Positions 31,598 to 45,774 are shown, counted from the first letter of the stretch. The stretch: DNA of 64,000 nucleotides from Babylonia areolata (GCF_041734735.1 NC_134910.1:7122441-7186440); one strand, 5' to 3'. Numbers and translations: made by a program. The notes: generated by a model from the letters alone, not told the origin.

Positions 31598-34500
31598 GAT
31601 GATGATGATGATGATAATAATATTTCCCCTATTATTATCATCATCATCATTATCATTATTAATGATTGATATTTCTATATATCATGGCTATTATCATGAT
31701 TATCATGATTGTTCTTGCTACTTTTATTACCGTTGTTGTCATCTTCATTATTATTACCATCATTTTAATCATCCATCATCATTACCATTATTATCATTAT
31801 GATTATCAATATCATTATATCTTAATAATTATTTTCATAATCATCATCATTAATATCATCAAAGAAAAGAACAGCACAGAGAGAAGGAAGGAAGGAAGAA
31901 AGAAAGAAAGGAAGAAAGGAAGGAAGGCAGGAAGAAAGGAAGGAAGGCAGGAAGAAAGGGAGGAAGGCAGGAAGAAAGGGAGGAAGGAAAGAAAGAAAAG
32001 AATGAATGAATGAAAGAAGCAGGAAGGAAGTAAGTTAAAAAGGAAGAAAGCGAGAAATGAAGGAAGCAAGGAAGAAAGGATGGAAGGAAGGAAGAAAGGA
32101 TGGAAGGAAGGAAGAAAGCAAGGAAGGAAGGAAGGAAGGGAGAAAGAAAGGAAAGAAGAAAGCAGGGAAGAAAGGATTTGGAAGGCAAGAAAGGAAGGAA
32201 GGAAGAAAGCAAGAAATGAAGGAAGGAAGGAAGGAAGGGAGCAAGAAACGAAAGAAGAAAGCAGGGAAGAAAGGAAGGAAGGCAAGAAAGGAAGGAAGGA
32301 AGAAAGCAAGAAATGAAGGAAGGAAGGAAGGAAGGAAGGAAGGGAGCAAGAAGAAGAAAGGATGGAAGGCAAGAAAGGAAGGAAGGAAGGAGGAAAGCAA
32401 GAAATGAAAGAAGGAAGGAAGGAAGGGAGCAAAGAAGGAAGAAAGGAGGCGTAGAAAGAAGCAAGGCAGGGGAAGGAAGGAAGGAAGGAAGAAAGAAGGA
32501 AGCAAGGGAAGAAAAGGAAGGAAGGAAGGAAGGAAGGAAGGAAAAGAAGCCCCCGAAAACAGACCTGCTGGCGGAACTGCTCCTCCTCGTCCTTCTCGGC
32601 CTGGACACGCAGCGCCTTGAAGTGCATCTGCTGGGCATGCGTGTTCTGCATCTCGATCCTCTGCCGCAGTCGTCTCTCCATCTCCCCCTGCAAAAAAAAC
32701 ACCACCGACACACTCAGGACTCTGAGGTTCTTGAGGATGTGTGAAAAACCGTTGATTTTTTTCTTATCGCTCAGAAAAGCTGTCAACACAAAGTGTCATG
32801 GTGATCACCATGCTAAAATTTACTGTGACGGTGGGGGTACCACTGATCTGTGAATTTGTTTATCTATTTATTTATTTATTTATTTATGTAAGCTTATCTA
32901 TTATTTATTCACCTTTTTTTTTTTAACGCAGATAGACACCGTGACACATAGACACAGTGACACACAGACACAGCAGCATACAGACACAGTGACATAGAGA
33001 CACAATGACAGACAGACACAAAGACACAGTAACATATAGACACAGTAACATATAGATACAGTGACATAGAGACACAGTGACACACAGACACAGTGACACA
33101 CAGACACAATGACATAGAGACACAATGACATACAGACACAATGACATAGAGACACAAAGACACAGTAACATATAGACACAGTGGCAGATAGACACTGTGA
33201 CAAAGACACAGTGACATATACGCATTTTGACAAATGAAATACAATCACTGACATTTGGACACACTGACATTTATTATTATTATTATTATTCTTATTTTGT
33301 TATTTTATTTTATTTTATTTATTTTTTCCTCAAGGCCTGACTAAGCGCGTTGGGTTACACACCCACGACATGATGACATTAATACGGATTTTATTGGCGT
33401 GACATATGTTGTGAGAGGGTGCGGGCGCACAAGCGTTCATGCATGTGTGTGTGTGCGAGTGCGTGTGTGCATTTTACTTATAAACATGATTTATTTGATG
33501 GAGTAGAATGAGTTAATGTGGATGTACTTTCACTTACAGAACCATCATTCGATAACGGACATGAGACCAACGTGGCACTGACACTTGACCTGGAATAGAA
33601 TGAGTTAATGTGTGCGTACTTTTGCTTCCAGAACTATCATTCGATGAGGGACATGAGACCAATACAGTACTGACCCTTTACCTGGAGTAGAATGACTTAA
33701 TGTGGACGTACTTTCTCTTCCAGAACTATCATTTAATTGATGGATATGAGATGAATACAGTACTGACCCTTTACCCGGAGTATGATGAGTTAATGTGTGT
33801 GTACTTTTGCTTCCAGAACTATCATTCGATGAAGGACATGAGACCGATACAGTACTGACCCTTTACCTGGAGTATAATGACTTAATGTGGACGTACTTTC
33901 TCTTCCAGAACTATCATTTAATTGATGGATATGAGATGAATACAGTACTGACCCTTTACCCGGAGTAGAATGACTTAATGTGGATGTACTTTCTCTTCCA
34001 GAAGTATCATTTAATGATGGACATGAGACCAACACGGTACTGACCCTTTACCTGGAGTATAATGACTTAATGTGTGCGTACTTTCGCTTTCAGAACTATC
34101 CTTTAATGATGGGCATGAGACCAATACAGTACTGACTCTTTACCCGGAGTATAATTAGTTAACCCCTAGGCTGCCTGCATGACGAGATAACTCGTCATGG
34201 CAAGCATGTATGCTTCGCTGCCTGCATGACGAGATAACTCGTCATCGAAATATTCTGACTTTTCCCTGCTTTGCATTCAGTTCGTTGACAAAAATGCTGG
34301 TAGCTTTAGCTTTGGGAATCTTTCTGGATTCTATTCATAGCTAGAAACACCATCTGCGTCATAAGGCAGTCCTTTATTTGAACGTTTTGGTTGGGTTACT
34401 GGCCGCAGTCTTTGCCTGGCTCCTCTTCTCGCTCGCTCAACAAAATGTCGGACTGACGCCGTGCTCAAGACACGCGATCGTGACGAACTAAATCAACCAA

Positions 34501-36940
34501 GATTACTTTCTTTAGCTAATGCTCAGAAAGAATTGGAGCATAAATTCGAAGGAGAAGACAGTGGTGAACATTTATAGGACGATTTGATAGAAAATAAAGG
34601 GAGCAATCAAGAGAGTGGCCAAGATACAACTATCAGTGAGTGATGCAGGCTGTTCAACTCTAGCAGACGAATTTTTAGCAGGGCACCGTAGGAGCTATTT
34701 TCTTGGCACTCAGCCAACGCGGTCTGATGACGTGACGGTGTGAGAGGGGTGAAGAGGAGGGGGGTGGAGACTGAGGGGGCGTGGCCTCACTTTCATATTA
34801 TCACTTGCAGAAGTCACAATGCATCTATTTCTTTTTCAGTTTTTTTTATATTGTGGTTGTTCTAGTATGATTTTGTGTGTGCAGATATCCATTTGTCCAG
34901 AAAATGATATTTTTGTGCAAATTACCAGACTAATGTTTGTAATGAACAAGTTGAAAATGTGACAAAAAACAAAACACTGATTTCAAAACAACAGCATGTC
35001 ACTTAAAATGCATAAAATGGGAAAACATCATGTGTTTTGTATTCTTTATTCATTTCCCTTTCAGAAAATATATACTTTTATGGGTCTTTCTCCAATAACA
35101 AAGAGCACAGAATTTTTTGAAAATTTATACCCGTTTTTTGTGAAAAAACCCTGGCAAATAGATTTCACTTAAATCTTATTTTCCTGGCAGCGAAAGGGTT
35201 AATGTGGACGTACTTTCGCTTCCAGAAGTATCATTCGATCAAGGACATGAGACCAATACAGTACTGACCCTTTACCTGGAATAGAAAGAGTTAATGTGTG
35301 TGTGTGTACTTTCGCTTCCAGAAGTATCATTTCATGATGGGCATGAGACCAACGTGGTACTGACCCTTTACCCGGAGTATAATGAGTTAATGTGTGCGAA
35401 CTTTCGCTTCCAGAAGTATCCTTTAATGATGGGCATGAGACCAACGTGGTACTGACCCTTTACCTGGAGTATAATTAGTTAATGTGGACGTACTTTCGCT
35501 TCCAGAACTATCATTCGATCAAGGACATGAGACCGATACAGTACTGACCCTTTACCTGGAGTATAATGACTTAATGTGTGCGTACTTTCGCTTTCAGAAC
35601 TATCCTTTAATGATGGGCATGAGACCAATACAGTACTGACTCTTTACCCGGAGTATAATGAGTTAATGTGTGCGAACTTTCGCTTCCAGAAGTATCATTC
35701 GATCAAGGACATGAGACCAATACAGTACTGACCCTTTACCTGGAGTAGAAAGAGTTAATGTGTGTGTGTACTTTCGCTTCCAGAAGTATCCTTTAATGAT
35801 GGGCATGAGACCAATACAGTACTGACCCTTTACCCGGAGTATAATGAGTTAATGTGTGCGTACTTTCGCTTTCAGAAGTATCATTCGATCAAGGACATGA
35901 GACCAATACAGTACTGACCCTTTACCTGGAGTAGAAAGAGTTAATGTGTGTGTACTTTTGCTTCCAGAAGTATCCTTTAATGATGGGCATGAGACCAACG
36001 TGGTACTGACCCTTTACCTGGAGTATAATTAGTTAATGTGGACGTACCTTCGCTTCCAGAAGTATCATTCGATCAAGGACATGAGACCAATACAGTACTG
36101 ACCCTTTACTTTGAGTAGAATGACTTTATGTGGATGTACTTTCTCTTCCAGAACTATCATTTAATTGATGGATATGAGACCAATACAGTCCTGACCCTTT
36201 ACCTGGAGTAGAATGACTTAATGTGTGCGTACTTTCGCTTTCAGAACCACCACTTAATGAGGGACATGAGACCAATACAGTACTGACCCTTTACCCACAG
36301 TAGAATGAGTTAATGTGGACGAACTTTTGCTTCCGGAAGTATCATTCGATGATGGGCATGAGACCAACGCGGTACTGACCCTTTCTTTCTGTCTCTCCTT
36401 CTCCTCCTCCTCCTCCAGATACAGCTCCAGGCGAACTCTCTCCATCTCCTCCCTCTCCTTCTCCTTCCTGGCGATGTCCTCCGACAGCTGAAAAACACAC
36501 GCGTCGCTGTGTCACAGTACTTGAATTGATGTCATTGTATGTGATTACATTTTTGATGTTTCATTATTATCATTTATTATTATTATTATTATGATTATTA
36601 TCATCAATACTTGTGTAGGGTAGTATATCTTTGATCGGAGGCAACCTCAAAGCACTGTGTCACCCACTTAATCATTATCGTCATTTTATCATGATTATCT
36701 TATTACTGTTATCATTATTATTAATATTATTATTATTATTATTACTATTATCATCATCTTTATCGTTGAAACATTTTTCATTCATAAAATGTGTACAACC
36801 ATCACAGCATGAATTCTCCATATATACATTTTTACTTTTTTTTTGGTTTGACATAGATAAAAAAAAAAGAAGAAAAAAGACAGATGAATATATAAAAGAA
36901 AGTAGAGGATAGCACAGAAGACAAGATGACAGGGAAAGAC

Positions 36941-37007
<67 letters not shown>

Positions 37008-39557
37008 GAAACAGAGAAAGCGAGAGACAGACAGAGAGACAGAGAGAGAGAGAGAGAGAGACACGGAGACATAATTTTATCAATATCATTAATACCTATA
37101 TAGTGCTTATATTCTTCCCCACACCCCTCCCCCAACTCCCCCACACTCCTAAAGAGAGACAGAGAGAGAGAGAGAGACCAAGTGAGAGACAGAGATGGAG
37201 ACATACTGATATCATTAACACTTACCTAGCGCCTATCTTCTTCCTCATGCCCCCCCGGCCCCCCCTCACCCTCGCCCACACTCCCACCCCATCCCCCCCA
37301 AAACCCTCCCTCCTGAACCCCCACCCCCCATCCCCACCACTCACACACACACACACACACACACACAAACGTAACTCACAGCTTTCTGCACACGGCCCAT
37401 GGCCTCCTCCCTCTCCTTCTTCTGAGCGTTCTGAGCCTGCTCGCGGTCCTTCTGCAGGCTGGCGTAGGCCAGGATGCGCCGGTTCTCCTCCTCCATCTTG
37501 GCCTTCTCCTTCTGCTTCCAGGCCTCGCGGGACGCCATGAACTCGTTGATGTACTGCTGTGTCATCTCTCGCTTCTTCATCTCTCTCTCCAGCTCTCTGC
37601 ACAGTTTTCAGGGGTGATCAAACCATGTATATATGATAGTCAGTCGTGTCCGACCATGACCATCAGAACAGCAGAGGAGGCAACTGCTGTTCCAACTATT
37701 TGGGCTAGAATTTGATTATAGTGGAGAGTGTCTTGCCCAAGTTACATCCCCACTCTCTCGGCCAAGAGGGTTTTAGGACAGTCGGCATTGGGATGGTTCC
37801 CAAAGGCCAACTAGCCCACAAGGCTGCAGCACTAAGAGCCAGTGCAATTTTGCCTCCTAGTTTGAGAGTCATAGTCCTTCACAAAAGACTAAGCTGTAAA
37901 TGGTTTCCCATTGACTGGAGAAACCATTGATAATACAGCTCTCACTTTGCTGTTGGCCCAAATGTAAACTTATGTCAATCTGCGATATAAGCCGAGTGTT
38001 GGGATAAAACCATGACTTACAGATAAAAGAATGCAGAATTCTTCGCTATCTCCAAAGACCACACCCCTACCCACACCATGAACTCGTTGATGTACTGCTG
38101 ATGCCATCACCTCTCTCTCTCTCTCCAGCTCTCTGCATAGTTTTGCGGTGATTGCTAAGCTACAGGTAAATGAATACAGAATACTTTATTATCTCCAAAA
38201 GACGATGAACTCGTTCATGTACTGCTGCCTCATCTCTTTCTCTAGCTCTCTGCACATTCATTCATTCATTCATTCTCTGCACAGGTTTGCGGTGATCACG
38301 AGTTACAGATCTTCTTCTTCTTCGTTCGTGGGCTGCAACTCCCACGTTGACTCAAATGTATACATGTGGGTTTTTATGTGTATCACCGTTTTTCACCCTG
38401 CCATGTAGGCAGCCATACTCCATTTTTGGGGGTGTGCATGCTGGGTATGTTCTTGTTTTCCATAACCCACTGAAAGCTGACATAGATTACAGGATCTTTA
38501 ACGCACGAATTTGATCTTCTGCTTGCATATACACATGAAGTGGGGGGTGTGGGGGGGTCAGGCTCAAGCAGGTCTGCACATATGTTGACCTGGGAAATGG
38601 GAAAAGTCTCCACCCTTAGATTTGAACCCTGAGACCGTCAGATTGAAAGAATACAGAATACTTTATCGTCTTCAAAGATCTTGGACTCGTCAATGTCCTG
38701 CTGCCTCATCTCTCGCTTCATCACCTGCCTCTCAGTTCTCTGCACAGTTTTGCAGTGATCCTGATTTACAGATAAAAGAATACAGAATACTTTATTACCT
38801 ACAAAGACTCCCGGAAACGGATTACGGCTGCTGACATGGCTAGGTAAAAACGGTCATACATGTACAAGCCCTCTTGTGTACATACTAGTGAACGTGGAAG
38901 TTGAAACCCATGAATGATGAAGAAGAAGAAGAAGATAATTTCCAAAGATCAACCCCCATCTGAAAACAGAGTACATCTTCTTCTTCTGCATTCACTCATA
39001 TGCACACGAGTGGGCTTTTACGTGTATGACCGTTTTTACCCCACCATGTAGGCAGCCATACTCCATTTTCGGAGGTGTGCATGCTGGGTATGTTCTTGTT
39101 TCCATAACCCACCGAACGCTGACATGGATTACAGGATCTTTAACGTGCGTATTTGATCTTCTGCTTGCATATACACACGAAGGGGGTTCAGGCACTAGCA
39201 GGTCTGCACATATGTTGACCTGGGAGATCGTAAAAATCTCCACCCTTTACCCACCAGGCGCCGTCACCGTGATTCGAACCCGGGACCCTCAGATTGACAG
39301 TCCAACGCTTTAACCACTCGGCTATTGCGCCTGTCAAGGTGGGGATCAAAACGGTCATATACGTAAAAGCCCACTTGCCTTCAGTTTCTCCAGTTTTAGA
39401 GTTATGCATGTGTGTGAATGACTAGTGCGAAACCGCTTTGATTTGTCTATGCACAAGATTCAGCGCTATGTAAATACCATTATTATCATGATTATTATTC
39501 AGTGAACATGGGAGTTGCAGCCAAAGAGTGAAGAAGAAAGAAGAAAGAAGAAGAAGA

Positions 39558-39588
<31 letters not shown>

Positions 39589-39595
39589 AGACGAA

Positions 39596-39627
<32 letters not shown>

Positions 39628-42363
39628 AGAAGAGGAAGAAGATGAAAAAGAGGAGGAAGAAGAAGAAGTAGAAAGAAGAAGAGGAAACCAACCCACCTCT
39701 GGTCCTCCTCGTAGATTTTGCGCACGATCTCGTCGATCATCAGCTTCTCCTTGAGGAACTCCTCGTAGGCCTGCTGCTTCTTCTGCTCCTGCTCCTCCAG
39801 CTGCCTCTCCAGCTCCTGCTGGTACCGAACCATCTCCTTGTAGCGCTCCATCTCACGCTCATGCTCCGCGTGGCTCGCCCGCTCGTTCTGCTCCTTCATC
39901 TGCCGGGCGATCTCCGAGTCCCGTTTCTGGTTGGGGACACACAGACACACACACACACACACATGCATATATAATGGAGAGAATAAAACACAGCATTAAC
40001 CCTTTCACCGCCAGTCAATTCAGAGTACAAAATTCCCTTATGGTATAAACACAGAAAAGACAATGGCTAAGAATAGCTGAGGATTCCCTCTGCGATATAT
40101 AGAAAATATGGCCTATCCTACCACCGAACATCAAGAGCAGTAGGTTCATGGATAACAGACCAATGAATGATCACCTTTTAGTGACATGGGTCCTCTACCA
40201 CGCCTGTGCATAAATGCGAGCTTGGCGGTGAAAGTGTTAAAGACATAACAAAACACAGCGTGAATGACAGAACACACAATGAATAAAAACCTTCAGTCCA
40301 CCTATGTCAAGCAAAACAGGCATAAAAACAGCACAAAAATAAAAATTCTAAAAAAGAAAGAAAAAAGAGAGAAAAATTAAATAGTGTAATAATTCATAAA
40401 CAAATCAATTAAAACTTTAAACAATCAAAACTTTCAGACTTCAGAATATTGTCATATAACCTTGGTCAAGATCTAAGTACAAGTTGTAGCACACCACTCC
40501 TATGTTTTACGAATTTCACTGAAAGTTATGTTGCTTTTTCTTTCCTTCATCAGGGTAGACTGAACACATGAGTCAATAAACCCAAACGCAGTCAACTGTC
40601 ACAGTCACCATTTCATTGTATCCGACATTATAACCTCCCCCTCGCCCCCCTCCCCCAAACCCATTCATCACATGTGTACCGTTTCATTGAATCTGAGCCA
40701 AGAAACCGAACAAACTCCGACATCACACCCGTACCATTTCATCGAATTTGAGTGCGTCCCTCTCAGCCAGTTGAGCAGCTCTCTCTTTGTTGAGGTAGGC
40801 TGCTTTGAGCTTGGCCTCCAGTTCTCTGAGCTCCAGACTGTTGGCATGCCGCGCCACAGAGAATAAAACACAGCGTGAAAGACAGAACGAAACACAGCAT
40901 TACATGGGTGAAAGACAGAACGAAACACAGCCATACATGGGTGAAAGACAGAATGAAACACAGCCATACATGGGTGAAAGACAGAACGAAACACAGCCAT
41001 ACATGGGTGAAAGACAGAACGAAACACAGCCATACATGGGTGAAAGACAGAACGAAACACAGCCATACATTGGTGAAAAGACAGAACAAAACACAGCCAT
41101 ACATGGGTGAAAGACAGAACGAAACACAGCCATACATGGGTGAAAGACAGAACGAAACACAGCCATACATGGGTGAAAGACAGAACGAAACACAGCCATA
41201 CATGGGTGAAAGACAGAACGAAATACAGCCATACATGGGTGAAAGAAAGAATGAAACACAGCCATACATTGGTGAAAAGACAGAACGAAACACAGCCATA
41301 CATGGGTGAAAGGCAGAACGAAACACAGCCATAACTGGGTGAAAGACAGAATAAAACAATTCCTAAGCATCTGTTATTTCTTGTTAAGCATTCAGATTCT
41401 GAAAAATGTTCATATTATATCATCACTATCAGTCCTGGAAACATGACGTCCTGTTCACTGTCTCAGTTTTCTGTTGAGTTTACCGCTTACCACTGACATG
41501 AAGGAGATAATGTGCTGTTTTTCATCTTATTAAAAGTTAGTGGTTTTTATTTATTTTTTTACTTTCTTTTTTATGCATGTGTGTGTATGCGTGCGTGTGT
41601 GCGTGTGTGTGTGTGTTTGTGTGCGCGCATTTAAATATAAACGACTTATGTACTAGTTTTTTTTATAATTATTATTTATTATACATTGTTGTGCAATACC
41701 TTATTGACTTAAAGCGTGCGCATGTGTGTGTATGTGTGTGATCTGTTTCAATCTATCATCAGCAACTGTGAATTTTTATTTGACTAGCCTTGATGTCATT
41801 TATAATGCGCATGATCATTTTATGTTGGTGTTTTTACAATGAGCCTGTGATTGTACACGTTAATTTCTATGTGGGATTTATAAAGTATTTTGACTGACTG
41901 ATTGACTGAAGGTACACAGATCATATCTACCTAGTTTCTCTGATCTGCTGCCTCATCTTGTCATCCTTCAGTTGTTCCAGCTTGCGTCGCTCCAGCTCTC
42001 GCGCCAGACTTTCCTCCTGGGCCATCTGCTGTTCCCGCACCAGTCTGTCTCTCTCTGCCTGCGGGGAACATGGATGGAGTGAGTCAGTGAGACTGCTTTC
42101 AGTTTCAGTCTTTCAAGGTGGCGTCACTGCATTTGAACAAATCCAATATAGATCATCACCCCCCCCCCCCCACCCCCCCCCCGCCACACACAGAGATCCT
42201 GAAACTGAAAAACCTACACTCCGACACACGCATTGACACTTCTTACAACCCAGACTCCCAACACAGACCCTAACATTGAAAAACCTACACTCTGACACAC
42301 ACATATTGACTCTTCTTACAACACAACTAAACACAAACCCTGATACTTCTTACAACACAGACT

Positions 42364-42402
<39 letters not shown>

Positions 42403-45400
42403 TGACAATAAAAATCCTATTCTCCATGACAAACCCGGAAACTTCTTACAACCCAGACTCCAACACAGACTCTGACACTAAAAAATAACAAACTCACAGA
42501 TTCAAACACAGACCCTGGCACTAAAAAAAAACCCCCAAACAAACAAAAAACAACAACAGACTCCAAGACAGACAGTGAAACTAAATTACCCACACTCAAA
42601 AAGTCAAACACATACCCCAATACTAAAAAAAGAAACAACTACAATTGGGAAAAAAAACCCCAAAAACTCCAACACACACCCTGACACGAACAAACACACA
42701 AAGACGAAACCTGGACTGCAAGAAACACCATGGCACTTGAAAATTTAAAAAAGACGCCAACACACACGCTGACACTGAAAAAAACCAAAACAACCCAATA
42801 AACCCCAGACACCATAACACACCTTGACACTAAAAACAACAACAACAAAACCCCCAAAACAATCCAACACAGACAAGAAAATAAAAAACTATAAAAAAAA
42901 AACAACCCGAAAAGGATTTGAACACAGACCCTGAGCAGCGACTCCTGCATCTCCTGCTCCTGCGCCATCTGCTGCATGGTGCGCAGCATGCGTTTCTCCT
43001 CCACGCGGTCGTCGGCCAGGATGCTGGCGTCGGTGACCCGGTCGCGGTGCAGCTGCTTAAGCGCATCCTCCCTGGCTTCCTCCATGCGCCGAGACCTCTC
43101 CACCATCTGGTGACGTACGTTGGACGACACACGATTCACCGTCGCCTGCGGAAACAAGACACAATTAAGACAGGAACCTCTCCACCATCTGGTGACGCAC
43201 GTTGGACAACACACGATTCACCGTCGCCTGCGGAAACAAGACACAATTAAGATAGGAACCTCTCCACCATCTGGTGACGCACGATGGACGACACACGATT
43301 CACCGTCGCCTGTGGAAACAAGACACAATTTAGAATGGGACTTCTCCACCATCTGGTGATGCACGTTGGACGACACACGATTCACCGTCGCCTGTGGAAA
43401 CAAGGCACAATTAACATAGGGACCTCTCCACCATCTGGTGACGCATGCTGGACGACACACGATTCACCGTCGCCTGCGGAAACAAGGCACAATTAAGATA
43501 GGGACCTCTCCACCATCTGGTGACGCACGTTGGATGACACACGATTCACCATTGCCTGTGGAAACAAGACACAATTAACCCTTTCGCTGCCAGGAAAATA
43601 AGATTTAAGTGAAATCTATTTGCCAGGGTTTTTTCCCAAAAAACGGGTATAAATTTTCAAAAAATTCTGTGCTCTTTGTTATTGGAGAAAGACCCATAAA
43701 AGTATATATTTTCTGAAAGGTAAATGAATAAAGAATACAAAACACATGCTGTTTTCCCATTTTATATATTTTTAGTGACATGCTGTTGTTTTGAAATCAG
43801 TGTTTTGTTTTTTGTCACATTTTCAACTTGTTCATTACAAACATTAGTCAGGTAATTTGCACAAAAACATAATATTTTCTGGACAAATGGATATCTGCAA
43901 ACCCAAAATCATACTAGAACAACCACAATATATATATATTTTTTAAGAGATAGATACACAATACATTGTGACTTCTCCAAGTGATAAGATGGATGTGAGG
44001 CCACGCCCCCTCAGTTTCCACCCCCCTCCTCCTCACCCCTCTCACACGGTCACTTGATTCAGTTCTCATCAGACCGCGTTGGCTGCGTGCCAAGACTATC
44101 GCTCTGCTGCTAATTCGGTCATCTGTCGTCTGCTAAGATCTGTACAGCCGGCATCACTCACTGACAGTCGCATCGTGGCCACTCTCTTCATTATTCATTT
44201 ATTTTCTATCAGATCGTCCTATAAATGTTCATCTCTATCTTCTCCTTCGAATTTACGCTTCAATTCTTTCTGAGCATCAGCTAAAGAAAGAAATCATGGT
44301 TGATTTAGTTCGTCACGATCGCATGTCTTGAGCACGGCGTCAGTCCGACATTTTGTTGAGCGAGTGAGGAGAGAAGTCAGGCAAACACTTGGACAGTGAC
44401 CCAACCAAAACGTTCAAATAAAGGACTGCTTCATGACGTAGATGGGGTTTCTAGCTATGAATAGAATCTAGAGAGATTCCCCAGGCTAAAGCTACCACTA
44501 TTTTTGCCAAGGAAGTGAATGCAAACCAGGGAAAAGTCAGAATATTTCGATGACGAGTTATCTCGTCATGCAGGCAGCGAAGCATACATGCTTGCCATGA
44601 CGAGTTATCTCGTCATGCAGGCAGCCTAGGGGTTAAGGCAGGAACCTCTCCACCATCTGGTGACGTACGTTGGACGACACATGATTCACAGTCGCCTGCG
44701 GAAACAAGACACAATTAAGACAGGAACCTCTCCACCTTCTGGTGACGTACGTTGGACGACACACGATTCACTGTCGCCTGCGGAAATAAGACACAATTAA
44801 GATAGGAACCTCTCCACCATCTGGTGACGCACGTTGGACGACACACTATTCACCGTTGCCTGTGGAAACAAGGCACAATTAAGATAGCGATTCTCCACCA
44901 TCTGGTGACGCAGGTTGGACGACACACTATTCACCGTCACCTGCAGAAACAAGGCACAATTAAGATAGTGACCTCTCCACCATCTGGTGATGCACGTTGG
45001 ACGACACAGGATTCACCTTCGCCTGTGGAAACAAGACACAATTAAGATAGGGACCTCTCCACCATCTGGTGACGTACGTTGGACGACACATGATTCACCG
45101 TCGCCTGCGGAAACATGGCACAATGTGTCTAGTGTATTGCTAATTACTAAATTATTAGCAATAAATGGAATTATTAAAACACTGGTCAGGTCACTATTCA
45201 GGGACTCTAATGGCTTTCATTTAATCTGGGCCATGTGATATAATCATTGTATAAATCTGTCATAATCATAATTCCTATAATACACGGTAACAGTGGGTAA
45301 CATTTCAGTAACATAAGTGGGTTTAACTCCCAAATCAACAGACACATTGCAAACATGTATGATTTAACAAGAACCCCTTTCATGCAAGTTAAAGATCACA

Positions 45401-45706
45401 TATTATCTATAGATGCCAGAGCTAGCATAAAGGGTTATGAAAATTAAATACACACACACAAACAAAACAAAAAACAACAACAAACAACAACAACAGATTC
45501 ATCAACAAACTGATATTAGCTGTTTGAATTCTGACAGAAAAATGAAACACTATACAGCTGGATTGGCACGCAATTTGATTACTTATTAAAAAAAAGAAAA
45601 AAAGAAGAATACATAAATGAGATATAGTGTGTCTCTGAGTGTGTTACTTTGTATCAATGTATACATACTGCGAGGGATGGGTGTGTGTGTGTGTGTGTGT
45701 GTGTGT

Positions 45707-45774
<68 letters not shown>

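Noticed and set aside
31815-32789. 324- and 284-codon Phe/Leu/Ser/Pro frames
   Set aside because: They read through the (GGAA)n tract. Only the first part, in MNS1 exon 8, is real coding sequence.
40763-41370. 144-211-codon frames such as HVWLCFVLSFT
   Set aside because: Products of the 33-bp minisatellite. Only the exon 4 end of one frame is genuine.
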